Part shown: positions 17,083 to 26,576 of the stretch, one piece after another
Position numbering within the stretch: position 1 is the stretch's first letter
How the letters are laid out: every line of letters starts with the position of its first letter
Assembly (NCBI GenBank): GCA_017555805.1
Contig: JAFZFR010000086.1
Location: 1 to 64,000, forward strand
DNA from: Alistipes sp.
Lineage (GTDB): Bacteria > Bacteroidota > Bacteroidia > Bacteroidales > Rikenellaceae
DNA length: 64,000 nucleotides
Direction of reading: 5' to 3'
Translations under genes and position numbers: made by a program
Notes under the pieces: model-generated
What the model was told of the DNA's origin: nothing
The model's database searches: none
The model's input: the letters and a program-made list of their open reading frames with translations, nothing else

Positions 17083-18207
17083 TTATGCGTTAATCATCAT
17101 TGGCATCAAAAGCATCAATGTCTCGCTTGCCTGCTTGTCATCGTAAACTGGCTTGAATACGCCTGCGCGAGTAGAGTCAGCCAACTCAACAACTACGGTT
17201 GGTGTGTCGATGTTAGAGAGAATCTCCACGAGGAATGTTGATTTGAAGCCGATAGTTACATTCTGACCCTCGTAACTGCAAGAGATAGTCTCGTTAGCCG
17301 ATACAGAGAAGTCAATATCCTGCGCTGTGAGGTTCACGCGGTTGTCGGCAATATCCATACGGATGAGGTTTGTTGTTGGGTTAGAACAAACTGCCACACG
17401 CTTGATACCGTTCAGGAACTCTACTCTATCAACCAACACCTTGTTAGGGTTTGCAGTTGGGATGACGGCGTTGTAGTTAGGATAGTTACCCTCGATGAGG
17501 CGGCACACCAACTTGAAGTTCTTGAGCTGGAATGTCACATTCTTTGCGTCGAATGTCACCTCCACTGCATCCTCCTCCTTTGCCAAGAGGTTTCTCAAGA
17601 GGTTAGATGGCTTCTTTGGCAGGATGAACGAAGCGGTGAAATCGTTGCTCTGCTCGGCAGCGAACTTAACGAGCTTGTGAGCGTCTGTTGCCACGAATGT
17701 GAGTGTCTCTGGCTGAAAGTCGAAGTAGATACCGTTCATCACCGGGCGCAACTCGTCGTCTGCCGTAGCGAAGATGGTGTGGCTGATACCATTCACCAAA
17801 GTATCCACATCGAGTGAGATAATCTTGCTCTCTGCACCCAAAGTCTGGAGCGATGGGTAACTTACTGCACTTGCACCAGGGATTGAGAGGTGACCGCTTG
17901 CCCAAGTAATCTTAATCTCCCAAGTGGTGTCATTAACCTCGATTGTAAGAGGCATCTCGGCAAACTCCTTCAACGAGTCGAGCATCAACTTTGCTGGGGC
18001 TGCGATTGTACCCTCCTGCTCTACATTGTCCACCTTGATTGAGCCGATGAGAGTGGTCTCCAAATCAGATGTTGTAACTGTCAATTCGCCATTCTTGAGC
18101 TCCATGAGGAAGTGCTCCAGGATTGGGAGCGAACACTTGTTGCTGATAACCTTACCTGTGGTCGCCAAAAGCGACAAAAGTGCTGAACTTGATACTGTAA
18201 ATTTCAT
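17083..18207 (-). CDS. dnaN: DNA polymerase III beta subunit (sliding clamp)
   Basis: The 374-residue protein has the three-domain clamp structure. Recognisable segments are L-P-I-L-E-H-F-L, LRPVMNGIYFDF, A-T-D-A-H-K-L and G-N-Y-P-N-Y-N-A-V-I-P. The C-terminus is hydrophobic (MLLMPMMINA). It encircles DNA and holds polymerase and other partners. The start at 18207 (MKFTVSSSALLSLL) is the conserved one; an open frame continuing to 18288 is not. The gene is not next to dnaA or recF here. It is probably transcribed with the exonuclease downstream. Confidence 0.97.
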   Translation of the reverse strand: MKFTVSSSALLSLLATTGKVISNKCSLPILEHFLMELKNGELTVTTSDLETTLIGSIKVDNVEQEGTIAAPAKLMLDSLKEFAEMPLTIEVNDTTWEIKITWASGHLSIPGASAVSYPSLQTLGAESKIISLDVDTLVNGISHTIFATADDELRPVMNGIYFDFQPETLTFVATDAHKLVKFAAEQSNDFTASFILPKKPSNLLRNLLAKEEDAVEVTFDAKNVTFQLKNFKLVCRLIEGNYPNYNAVIPTANPNKVLVDRVEFLNGIKRVAVCSNPTTNLIRMDIADNRVNLTAQDIDFSVSANETISCSYEGQNVTIGFKSTFLVEILSNIDTPTVVVELADSTRAGVFKPVYDDKQASETLMLLMPMMINA

Positions 18208-18253
18208 TGCTAAATATATTTTTATTATTTTTTCTTGTAAAAGTTTCTCTTTG

Positions 18254-19135
18254 TTAAAATTTTGCCAATCTCTCCAGCGCCATATCAATCATACGCTCAA
18301 CGAAAGGCTTGTAGTCGGTGTTCGCCTTCTTGGCTACTCGCTGCGCGATGATTGTACACATCGTAGCGGCGCGGTGTCCCATCAATGCTGCCAGACCTGC
18401 TATTGCCGAGCCCTCCATCTCGTAGTTTGTGATGCGGCGACCATTGTGGCGGAATGCCTCAATCTTCTGGTTCATCTGCTCGTCGGCGGGCTTCAGGCGC
18501 ACCCATCTGCCCTGCGGAGCATAGAAACCTGGCGATGCGATTGTGATACCCTCCGTAGTCGAGTCCTTGAATGCCTCCCACAACTCCTCGCTTGCATCCA
18601 CAAAGTATGGGCGTGGCATAAGTTCGCTCCACGCAGTATGCTCCACAAAAGCCTCCTCCAGCGCTAAATCGCACACCTCGTTGCGATGAGCATAAAAGCC
18701 AAGCAGACCATCAAAGCCGAGCGAGGTACGCGCAAAGACAACATCTCCCACCTCAATATCCTCCTGCAAGGCGCCCGAAGTGCCGAGGCGCAGGATGGTG
18801 AGTTGGCGGCGCTGCTCCTTCTCGGTGCGAGTGGCGAAATCAATGTTTGCCAAAGCGTCCAGTTCGGTCATTGCGATGTCGATATTACCGATGCCGATGC
18901 CGGTCGATAGAATGGTCATACGCTTACCCTGAAAATAGCCCGTTGCGGAGTTAAACTCGCGATTCTCGGCGCGGCTTTCGATGCTGTCGAGGCGCTTGGC
19001 GATAAGCTCAACACGCGCTGGGTCACCCACCAGGATGATGGTGTCGGCCAGCTGCTCGGGACGCATATGTAAATGAAAAACCGAGCCATCGGCGTTGATT
19101 ATCAACTCCGAAGGCGCTATAATTCTGGATGGCAT
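18254..19135 (-). CDS. nucleoside phosphorylase (uridine phosphorylase type)
   Basis: The 293-residue protein belongs to the purine/uridine phosphorylase family. It has ILVGDPARVELIAKRL, STGIGIGNIDIA, L-R-L-G-T-S-G-A-L-Q and N-Y-E-M-E-G-S-A-I for phosphate and ribose binding. It cleaves a nucleoside with phosphate to give base and ribose-1-phosphate; uridine is the likeliest substrate. The ATG at 19135 (MPSRIIAPSEL) is chosen because a GGAGAA ribosome-binding site precedes it. An upstream extension would need an ATT start. Confidence 0.88.
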   Translation of the reverse strand: MPSRIIAPSELIINADGSVFHLHMRPEQLADTIILVGDPARVELIAKRLDSIESRAENREFNSATGYFQGKRMTILSTGIGIGNIDIAMTELDALANIDFATRTEKEQRRQLTILRLGTSGALQEDIEVGDVVFARTSLGFDGLLGFYAHRNEVCDLALEEAFVEHTAWSELMPRPYFVDASEELWEAFKDSTTEGITIASPGFYAPQGRWVRLKPADEQMNQKIEAFRHNGRRITNYEMEGSAIAGLAALMGHRAATMCTIIAQRVAKKANTDYKPFVERMIDMALERLAKF

Positions 19136-19252
19136 ATTGTAAATTTTCTCCAATTAGCTTTTTTATATGGCATAAAAGTAATATATTTACATCGATTTAC
19201 AAAAAAATATTCGCTTTTTTTTATATAGAGTATAACTTAAAACCAATATAAG

Positions 19253-20644
19253 ATGACATTGATTAAATCTATTTCGGGCATCCGTGGAACTATCGGCGGA
19301 GCATTGGGCGATAATCTGACCCCTATCGACATCGTGAAATTCACCACGGCGTATGCTCGTTTTATGAGCGAAAAGAATGAGGGTAAGCGACTTACTATCG
19401 TGGTTGGTCGTGATGCCCGCATCTCTGGCGATATGGTGAACGACATCATCGAGGGTACGCTGCTCGGCTGTGGTGTCGATGTGATTAATGTGGGTCTTTG
19501 CACCACTCCAGGTACCGAGATGGCCGTTATCACCTACAAGGCCGATGGCGGTATCATCATCACCGCATCACACAACCCAAAGCAGTGGAACGCCCTGAAA
19601 CTTCTCAACGAGAAGGGCGAGTTTTTGAACGACAGCGAAGGTAAGCGCGTGCTGGCTCTTGCCGAGGATGAGAGTTACCTCTTTCCCGAGGTGGATGCTA
19701 TCGGTAAGGTGGTGAAGCGCGAGGACTTCAACCCTACTCACATCCAGCAGGTTTTATCTCTTCCATTGGTTGATGTGGAGGCGGTTAAAGCGCGCAAATT
19801 CAAGGTAGTAGTTGATGCAGTAAACTCTATCGGCGGCGTGGTTATCCCAGCACTTTTGAAGGAGTTGGGCTGTGAGGTTGTGGAACTCAACTGCACCCCT
19901 AATGGCGAGTTCGCTCACAACCCAGAGCCTCTGCCAGAGAACCTCACAGAGATCTCGGAGGTTATCCGTCGCGAGAAGGCCGACTTGGGTGTTGTGGTTG
20001 ATCCTGATGTGGATCGCCTGGCACTCGTGAATGAGGACGGCACAATGTTCGGCGAGGAGTACACACTGGTTGCCGTAGCAGATTATATCCTCTCGCAGCA
20101 GGTGGGTAACACCGTATCAAACTTGAGTTCTTCACGCGCCTTGAGTGATGTGACTGTGGCTCATGGTGGCGAATATACCGCGGCTGCCGTTGGCGAGGTG
20201 AATGTGGTGACAAAGATGAAGGAGACTGGCGCTATCATCGGTGGCGAGGGCAACGGCGGAGTTATCTATCCCGAGTTGCATTATGGTCGCGATGCGTTGG
20301 TTGGCGTGGCGTTGTTCCTCACCTACCTTGTTAAGAAGGGTTGCTCGATGACCGAGTTGCGTGCGACATATCCAGCGTACTACGCGTCGAAGAATAAAAT
20401 TCAACTCACACCAGCCATCGATGTAGATAATCTTTTACTTGAGATGAAGAGCCGTTATGCTACTGAACGAGTGACAGATATCGACGGCGTGAAGATTGAT
20501 TTTGCAGAGAGTTGGGCACACCTTCGCAAGTCTAACACCGAGCCTATCGTTCGTATCTACACCGAGGCAAAATCTGCTGACGAGGCTGACGCTTTGGCGC
20601 AGAAATTTATTGCCGAGATGAAGGCAATATGTGGTTTGGAGTAG
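19253..20644 (+). CDS. glmM: phosphoglucosamine mutase-type phosphohexomutase
   Basis: The 463-residue protein has all four alpha-D-phosphohexomutase sites. The phosphoserine loop is ITASHNPKQWNALK, the Mg site is DPDVDRLAL, the sugar loop is GEGNGG and the phosphate loop is RKSNTEPIVRIY. GlmM converts glucosamine-6-phosphate to glucosamine-1-phosphate for UDP-GlcNAc. The family also includes phosphoglucomutases and phosphomannomutases, so glmM is the usual assignment for this Bacteroidetes type rather than certain. An M20 peptidase gene follows after about 30 bases. Confidence 0.85.
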   Translation: MTLIKSISGIRGTIGGALGDNLTPIDIVKFTTAYARFMSEKNEGKRLTIVVGRDARISGDMVNDIIEGTLLGCGVDVINVGLCTTPGTEMAVITYKADGGIIITASHNPKQWNALKLLNEKGEFLNDSEGKRVLALAEDESYLFPEVDAIGKVVKREDFNPTHIQQVLSLPLVDVEAVKARKFKVVVDAVNSIGGVVIPALLKELGCEVVELNCTPNGEFAHNPEPLPENLTEISEVIRREKADLGVVVDPDVDRLALVNEDGTMFGEEYTLVAVADYILSQQVGNTVSNLSSSRALSDVTVAHGGEYTAAAVGEVNVVTKMKETGAIIGGEGNGGVIYPELHYGRDALVGVALFLTYLVKKGCSMTELRATYPAYYASKNKIQLTPAIDVDNLLLEMKSRYATERVTDIDGVKIDFAESWAHLRKSNTEPIVRIYTEAKSADEADALAQKFIAEMKAICGLE

Positions 20645-20675
20645 TCGTTATAGAGAAAACTTAAAACAAAATAAA

Positions 20676-22037
20676 ATGGAAAAAGTACAAAATTATATCA
20701 CAGAGAACAAGGAGCGTTTCCTTGCGGAGTTGTTCGAGTTGTTGCGTATCCCATCAATCAGCGCACAGTCGGAGCATAAGCCCGATATGGTGAAGTGTGC
20801 CGAGTGGTTGGCTGCGGCTTTGGTTAAGTCGGGTGCTGACCGTGCCGAGGTGATGCCTACCGATGGCAATCCAGTGGTTTACGCCGAGAAGATTATCGAC
20901 CCAGCGGCAAAGACCGTGCTGGTGTATGGTCACTATGATGTGATGCCCGTAGATCCACGCAACTTGTGGAACACCAACCCATTTGAGCCAGAGATTAAGG
21001 ATGGTCGCATCTGGGGTCGTGGCGCAGATGATGACAAGGGTCAGCTCTATATGCACGCCAAGGCTTTCGAGGCTATGTGCGAGACTGACACGCTGCCTTG
21101 CAATGTGAAGTTTATGCTCGAGGGCGAGGAGGAGATTGGCTCACCAAGTCTCTACAAATTCTGCGAGGATAACAAGGAGTTGCTGAAGGCTGACATCATC
21201 CTGGTATCAGATACCTCTATGATATCTATGGATACCCCATCAATCACCTGCGGTCTGCGTGGCTTGACCTATATGGAGGTGGAGGTGACTGGTCCTAACA
21301 AGGATTTGCACTCTGGTCTGTTCGGCGGTGCGGTGGCAAACCCAGCAAATGTATTGACTCGCTTGGTGGCGTCGTTAGTTGATGAGAACGGCAAAGTAAC
21401 TATCCCTGGTTTCTACGATGATGTACGCGAACTTTCGGACGAGGAGCGCAAGGCATTCAACGAGGCTCCATTCTGCTTGGAGGAGTATAAGAAGGCACTC
21501 GACATCGACGATGTGGAGGGAGAGGCTGGCTACACCACTATCGAGCGCACGGGTGTGCGTCCATCACTTGATGTGAACGGCATCTGGGGCGGTTATATCG
21601 AGGAGGGTACAAAGACCGTTATCCCATCGAAGGCGTCGGCAAAGATCTCTATGCGCCTTGTGCCAAATCAGGACTTCGAGAAGATTGCCGAGTTGTTTGA
21701 GAAGCACTTCCGCGCGATTGCTCCAAAGTCGGTTAAGGTGGATGTTAAGTTCTTGCACGGCGGTGCTCCTTATGTATCTCCAACCGATATGGCGGCTTAT
21801 AAGGCGGCAGAGCAGGCTATCGTTGATACCTTCGGCAAGAAGCCATTGCCATTCTACTCTGGCGGCTCTATTCCAATTATCAGCGGTTTCGAGCGCATCT
21901 TGGGTATCAAGTCATTGCTTATCGGCTTCGGCTTGAGCGAGGATGCTATCCACTCGCCAAACGAGAGTTATGGTTTGGAGCAGTTTGATAAGGGTGTTCG
22001 TACAATACCATACTTCTACAAACACTTCGCAGAGTAA
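20676..22037 (+). CDS. M20-family dipeptidase
   Basis: The 453-residue di-zinc peptidase carries VYGHYDVMPVD (zinc His), G-A-D-D-D-K-G-Q (bridging Asp), EGEEEIGSPSL (catalytic and zinc Glu) and a lid domain with G-G-S-I-P-I-I at the end. These fit the ArgE/DapE/carnosinase-like M20 group. Its probable role is hydrolysis of dipeptides in the cytoplasm; no signal peptide is seen. The start at 20676 (MEKVQNYITENK) is preferred over an earlier in-frame ATG overlapping glmM. Confidence 0.9.
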   Translation: MEKVQNYITENKERFLAELFELLRIPSISAQSEHKPDMVKCAEWLAAALVKSGADRAEVMPTDGNPVVYAEKIIDPAAKTVLVYGHYDVMPVDPRNLWNTNPFEPEIKDGRIWGRGADDDKGQLYMHAKAFEAMCETDTLPCNVKFMLEGEEEIGSPSLYKFCEDNKELLKADIILVSDTSMISMDTPSITCGLRGLTYMEVEVTGPNKDLHSGLFGGAVANPANVLTRLVASLVDENGKVTIPGFYDDVRELSDEERKAFNEAPFCLEEYKKALDIDDVEGEAGYTTIERTGVRPSLDVNGIWGGYIEEGTKTVIPSKASAKISMRLVPNQDFEKIAELFEKHFRAIAPKSVKVDVKFLHGGAPYVSPTDMAAYKAAEQAIVDTFGKKPLPFYSGGSIPIISGFERILGIKSLLIGFGLSEDAIHSPNESYGLEQFDKGVRTIPYFYKHFAE

Positions 22038-22175
22038 GAATTGCCTAATAAGGTGTTTTTGGTGTTGCTACTCGTCCTCAAAATCCTCATTTACGCTCCA
22101 GTAAACTGCGGTTTCTCGGACTCACGCGCCTAAAAAAAACTCTTATTATACAATTACTCGGAGAAGGTAATAGCA

Positions 22176-22211
22176 TAAAAAGCGGGACTCACAACGAGTC
22201 CCGCTTTTTGT
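22176..22211. terminator. bidirectional intrinsic terminator
   Basis: AGCGGGACTC (22181-22190) pairs perfectly with GAGTCCCGCT (22196-22205), loop ACAAC, with A and T runs on the two sides. It ends both the M20 peptidase gene and the convergent pot operon. Confidence 0.9.
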
Positions 22212-22225
22212 ATATCACTACCCTG

Positions 22226-23539
22226 CTACCATCTTCTGCGGCGCTGGCGGCGTTGCTTGAGTTTACGCATTACGCCCACAACAATCATCACCGCGAATGA
22301 GAGCAGGATGAAAATCACCATCCAGTTATTCAGGTTGTCGCCCTTCACTCGTGACCACATCTCCAGCAGAGCCTCTGTGCGTGGACCACTGTCGTGCATC
22401 ATAGCGCAACGCTCAACAACCTTGCGGTCGGGGTACAACGCTGGGTTGATAACCACACTGTCGGCATCCTCACCGAAGAAGTAACTCAAGTCCTGCGCCT
22501 CCTCGTAGCCCGACTCCACAGCCGACTCCGACATATACTCCATAACCTCCTGCGAGCCGATGACGCTCACATATCCCGACGCATCCATATTGCGGATTGC
22601 ATTCTCGGGCATACACATAAAGTTGATGAAGTATGACGCCGCCTTGATGTTCTTGGCATACTTTGGAATCACCCAGCCGTCAAACCATACGATACTACCC
22701 TCCTCGGGGACAATATAGTCCAACTCAACATCCACCGCGCGAGCCTCCTCAATCGCCCACACAGCGTCACCGCTCCACGAGAGGTTCAGCCACGCCTTCT
22801 CCTTGGTCATAATCTCCTTGCCAAAGTCGGCCTCCCAGCCCGCTACATAGGGCTTCGCCTTCTTCAGCAGAGCCTCCACCACGGCGATAGACTCATCCGA
22901 CGAGTCGTGCATCAGGTCATCCATCTTAATCTCGCCGCTTGAAATCTTATCGTGGTTGGCGTAGATAAGCAGTGGACTATAAACATCGCGGAAGGCATCC
23001 TTGATAAGGAGTTTCTTGTTGAACTTGGGGTTCCACAGTGCGCTCCACGAACTCACCTCCTCGCGGCTTACATAATTTTTGTTGAAGAGGAAACCAGTCG
23101 TTCCCCACATATATCCCACGGCGTAGTCGTTAGGGTTCTTGCCGTTGCCGTCGATGCTCGAAAAGACATCGCGGATGTATGGCGAGATGTTCTCGATGTA
23201 GTTTGGTGTAGAGCCGAAGTTCTTGTCGATAGGCAGCAGCAAATCATTCTCCAGCATACGCTCGATGATATACTCCGATGGGCACACCACATCGAAATCC
23301 TCCTTGCCGCGCTCAATCTTGGCGAGCATAATCTCGTTGATGTCGAACAACTGGTAGATGACTGTCACCTCCTCGCCCGTCTGCTCCTTGTACCACTCCT
23401 CGAACTCGCCGAGCAACTCCTCGTCGATGTAGTCCGCCCAGTTATAGACCTTGAGTATCTGGCTGCGACTGTCCTCGTGAGAGCAGCCTGTCGCCACCCA
23501 CATCATTGCGATGGCGAAAATTAGAAATATTCTCTTCAT
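22226..23539 (-). CDS. potD: spermidine/putrescine-binding lipoprotein PotD with C-terminal TM helix
   Basis: The 437-residue protein has a lipoprotein signal (VATGCS, Cys19). A PotD/PotF-like solute-binding fold follows, with V-Y-N-W-A-D-Y-I-D, Y-M-W-G-T-T-G, L-S-W-S-G-D-A and W-F-D-G-W-V-I-P-K. These are polyamine-binding family segments. The last 35 residues are unusual: a hydrophobic helix (WMVIFILLSFAVMIVVGVM) followed by about ten basic residues. The receptor would thus be held by lipid and helix. It is the last gene of the pot operon. Its start overlaps the potC stop in TAATG. Confidence 0.9.
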   Translation of the reverse strand: MKRIFLIFAIAMMWVATGCSHEDSRSQILKVYNWADYIDEELLGEFEEWYKEQTGEEVTVIYQLFDINEIMLAKIERGKEDFDVVCPSEYIIERMLENDLLLPIDKNFGSTPNYIENISPYIRDVFSSIDGNGKNPNDYAVGYMWGTTGFLFNKNYVSREEVSSWSALWNPKFNKKLLIKDAFRDVYSPLLIYANHDKISSGEIKMDDLMHDSSDESIAVVEALLKKAKPYVAGWEADFGKEIMTKEKAWLNLSWSGDAVWAIEEARAVDVELDYIVPEEGSIVWFDGWVIPKYAKNIKAASYFINFMCMPENAIRNMDASGYVSVIGSQEVMEYMSESAVESGYEEAQDLSYFFGEDADSVVINPALYPDRKVVERCAMMHDSGPRTEALLEMWSRVKGDNLNNWMVIFILLSFAVMIVVGVMRKLKQRRQRRRRW

Positions 23540-24345
23540 TACTTCAACTCCTTCTCCTTGGCTTTTTGCGCACGCTGTGCACGCACATTGATAGTTATCA
23601 GAAGCAACAATACTGTGACAAAGATGATTGTCGATAGAGGTCGCAACTCAGGTGTAAGACCACCCTTGCGCGCATCGGCGTAGATGTAGGTCGAGAGTGT
23701 CTCCAGACCCTCGGTGCCGATTGTAAAGATTGTCACAGCAAAGTCGTCAATCGAAAGCGTGAACGCCAAAATAAAACCGCTAATCATACCTGGCTTAATC
23801 TCTGGCATAAGCACCTTGCGGAGTGCCTGGCCAGGCGTAGCGCCGAGGTCAAGTGCCGCCTCGTAGATGTTTGGATTCATCTGCTGGAGGCGTGGCATAA
23901 CGCACAACACCACATAAGGCGTACAGAATGTCACATGCGCCAGAATAACGGTCGCATAGCCCTGTGTGATGCCGAGGCTCACGAATAAAAGGAACAACGA
24001 GATACCAGTGATAATATCGGGATTGAGCATCGGGATATTATTCAGCGTATTCATAATCATCTTCTGGCGGTTGCGAAGGTTGAAGATACCAATCGCGGCG
24101 ATACTACCCAGCACGGTAGCAATCGCAGCCGAGACGATAGCGATTATAAATGTGTTCTCTATGGCACTCAACAACGAGTGGTGCACGCCGCCCGAAAAGA
24201 GCGAGGTGTAGAGTTTTGTCGAAAAACCGGTCCAGTTACCCAGCACCTTCGCCTCGGTGAACGAGAAGATGGCAATAATCAGGATGGGCGCATACAACAT
24301 AGCGAGCAGAAGCCAGAGGTATGCCTGTGCAAAAAACTTCTTCAT
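23539..24345 (-). CDS. potC: spermidine/putrescine ABC permease PotC
   Basis: The 268-residue permease has six predicted membrane helices and the BPD-transport EAA loop, E-A-A-L-D-L-G-A-T-P-G-Q-A. Its N-terminus (L-Y-A-P-I-L-I-I-A-I-F-S-F) is PotC-like. It pairs with PotB to form the inner-membrane pore energised by PotA. It overlaps potB and potD by one base at each end, so translation is tightly coupled. Confidence 0.95.
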   Translation of the reverse strand: MKKFFAQAYLWLLLAMLYAPILIIAIFSFTEAKVLGNWTGFSTKLYTSLFSGGVHHSLLSAIENTFIIAIVSAAIATVLGSIAAIGIFNLRNRQKMIMNTLNNIPMLNPDIITGISLFLLFVSLGITQGYATVILAHVTFCTPYVVLCVMPRLQQMNPNIYEAALDLGATPGQALRKVLMPEIKPGMISGFILAFTLSIDDFAVTIFTIGTEGLETLSTYIYADARKGGLTPELRPLSTIIFVTVLLLLITINVRAQRAQKAKEKELK

Positions 24346-25136
24346 CAGATGATACCTTCGTTATTGGTTTGCTCCTCGCTGTCGCTGAAGAGGTTGGTGG
24401 CAAAGATGATCACCAACATAATGAGCGACAAGGCTGCACCATAGTTCCACATTCCGTTATTGATGTTCTCCTGGATAGTTGTACCAAAGAGTTTGATATT
24501 ATTCATCGTGAGCAACTCCGCGATGGCGAAGGTCGAGATTGTAGGCATAAATACCATCATCACGCCACTCATCACGCCTGGCATCGAGAGCGGAGCCACC
24601 ACCTTCGTAAAGACCGTCATCGGGCTGGCACCCAAGTCCTGCGCCGCCTCGATATAACTGTGGTCCATCTTCTGCAAGGTGTTGTAGATTGGGTATATCA
24701 TAAACGGCAGGAAGTTATAGACCATACCGAATATGAGTGCCCCCTCGCCCAGCGGCAGCCGCAGAAAGTCAAACAGCGCGACCGTTGCCAGCGTACGCAC
24801 CAGAATGTTAATCCACATAGGCAGGATGAAGAGCACCACCATCACCTTCGAGCGGCACAACTCCGAATTGCTAAGGATGTACGCCGCAGGATAGCCCAGC
24901 AGGATGCAGAGCACTGTGGTGATGATTGCCACGCCAATCGAATATACGAATGTGTTTGCTGCCTCGGGACTTGAGATGAACTTTGAGAAGTTCTTGAGCG
25001 TGAAGTTGCCCTCCGCGTCCTGAAAGGCGTAGAGGAAAATCAGCGCCAGCGGCAACACCACGAATATGAGCAGGAAGATGAAGTATGGGAAACTCCAACT
25101 GCCTCGCTTCATAAATATGTTAGATAACCATTTCAT
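24345..25136 (-). CDS. potB: spermidine/putrescine ABC permease PotB
   Basis: The 263-residue inner-membrane protein has six hydrophobic helices, a cytoplasmic N-terminus and the EAA loop E-A-A-Q-D-L-G-A-S-P. The LPMWINILVRTLA segment is typical of PotB. It overlaps potC (TGATG) and starts 24 bases downstream of potA. Confidence 0.94.
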   Translation of the reverse strand: MKWLSNIFMKRGSWSFPYFIFLLIFVVLPLALIFLYAFQDAEGNFTLKNFSKFISSPEAANTFVYSIGVAIITTVLCILLGYPAAYILSNSELCRSKVMVVLFILPMWINILVRTLATVALFDFLRLPLGEGALIFGMVYNFLPFMIYPIYNTLQKMDHSYIEAAQDLGASPMTVFTKVVAPLSMPGVMSGVMMVFMPTISTFAIAELLTMNNIKLFGTTIQENINNGMWNYGAALSLIMLVIIFATNLFSDSEEQTNNEGII

Positions 25137-25160
25137 TTCTTATGCTGAAACCTTTTCAGA

Positions 25161-26543
25161 TTACACACGCTTAATCTTAATATCCTCGGGCTGAATCTTG
25201 ATGCCGACGATGTCGCGGTCATCCCACACATCGTGAGTATCAACATAGAGGTTGCTGCCGTTTTCGGTGCGGATTGTGAGGTGGTAGTGGTCGCCCTTGT
25301 AGAGGATGAATCTCACATCACCCACCATTGTGCCATCCTCCTTGTTGTCCATCAACTCAACCTTGTCGAAAGCCACCTCGACCTCAACCTTCTCGCCGCC
25401 TTCGATGCCCACCTGCTCGTTGCAGACAAACTCCTTGCCCATAATCTCGACATGGGTAGAGTCAATCATCGAGCCCTCGAAGGTGTTACAGATACGCTCC
25501 TTCTGCATCACATGGATGTCCGAAGGCTTGATAATCATCGACACCTGCTGACCCACCTCGAATGCGTTGTAGTCCTGAATCATAATCTCATAGCCGTTTG
25601 GAGTGGTCACGAGCATCTCGTAGTGTACACCCTTGAAGATGCACGACTGCACCACGCCCTCGAACATACCCGAGTCGGTCTTTGCCATGATATATACATC
25701 CTCTGGGCGGATAACCACATCCACTGGGGCGTTCTCGCCCATACCCTTATCAACGCACTCAAACTCCTGACCCATAAAGCGCACGAGTTTATCCTTCACC
25801 ATCGTACCGTTCAGGATGTTACTCTCGCCGATAAAGTCCGCCACGAATGAGTTTTTAGGCTCGTTGTAGATGTCGATTGGAGTACCAATCTGCTGCACCT
25901 TACCCTCGCTCATAACGACGATTGTGTCGCTCAATGTAAGAGCCTCCTCCTGGTCGTGAGTCACATATACGAAAGTGATGCCAAGCGTCTTGTGCATCTC
26001 CTTGAGCTCCATCTGCATATCCTTACGCATCTTAAGGTCGAGCGCCGCCAGAGGCTCATCGAGCAGAAGCACCTGTGGGCGGTTGATGATAGCGCGCGCG
26101 ATGGCCACACGCTGCTGCTGACCTCCCGAGAGTGAGTTCACATCGCGCCACTCATAGTCGGTCATACCCACCATCTTCAGCGCCTTTCTCACGCGGGTCT
26201 CAATCTCATCCTCCTTCACCTTCTTGAGTTTCAAACCGAAGGCGATGTTATCATAGACATTCAGGTGTGGGAACAGAGCATAACGCTGGAATACTGTATT
26301 CACTGGGCGCTCGTGTGGAGGCACATTTGTGATGTCTGCACCGCCGATTTTGATTTCGCCCTCGTCGGCAGTGCCGAAGCCGGCCAAAATACGCAGCAAG
26401 GTAGTCTTACCGCAACCCGAAGGACCGAGGATAGTGACGAACTCGCCCTTCTTTACATACAAACTAACATCATCCAGAACCACCTTTTCGCCAAAACTCT
26501 TCGAGATATGGCTCAACTCAATGATGAAATTTGAATTATTCAT
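25161..26543 (-). CDS. potA: spermidine/putrescine ABC transporter ATPase PotA, extended C-terminus
   Basis: The 460-residue ATPase has Walker [10 protein letters not shown], signature LSGGQQQR, Walker B VLLLDEP and switch H-D-Q-E. The C-terminal regulatory part is longer than in enterobacterial PotA (about 378 residues) and appears to hold two successive TOBE-like beta-barrels, about residues 275-355 and 375-460. It hydrolyses ATP to drive polyamine import. It follows the barrel gene by 33 bases, and the five genes look like one transcript. Confidence 0.94.
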   Translation of the reverse strand: MNNSNFIIELSHISKSFGEKVVLDDVSLYVKKGEFVTILGPSGCGKTTLLRILAGFGTADEGEIKIGGADITNVPPHERPVNTVFQRYALFPHLNVYDNIAFGLKLKKVKEDEIETRVRKALKMVGMTDYEWRDVNSLSGGQQQRVAIARAIINRPQVLLLDEPLAALDLKMRKDMQMELKEMHKTLGITFVYVTHDQEEALTLSDTIVVMSEGKVQQIGTPIDIYNEPKNSFVADFIGESNILNGTMVKDKLVRFMGQEFECVDKGMGENAPVDVVIRPEDVYIMAKTDSGMFEGVVQSCIFKGVHYEMLVTTPNGYEIMIQDYNAFEVGQQVSMIIKPSDIHVMQKERICNTFEGSMIDSTHVEIMGKEFVCNEQVGIEGGEKVEVEVAFDKVELMDNKEDGTMVGDVRFILYKGDHYHLTIRTENGSNLYVDTHDVWDDRDIVGIKIQPEDIKIKRV

Positions 26544-26576
26544 TTCTTATATCTTGTTTTAGGATAAATACTTCAG

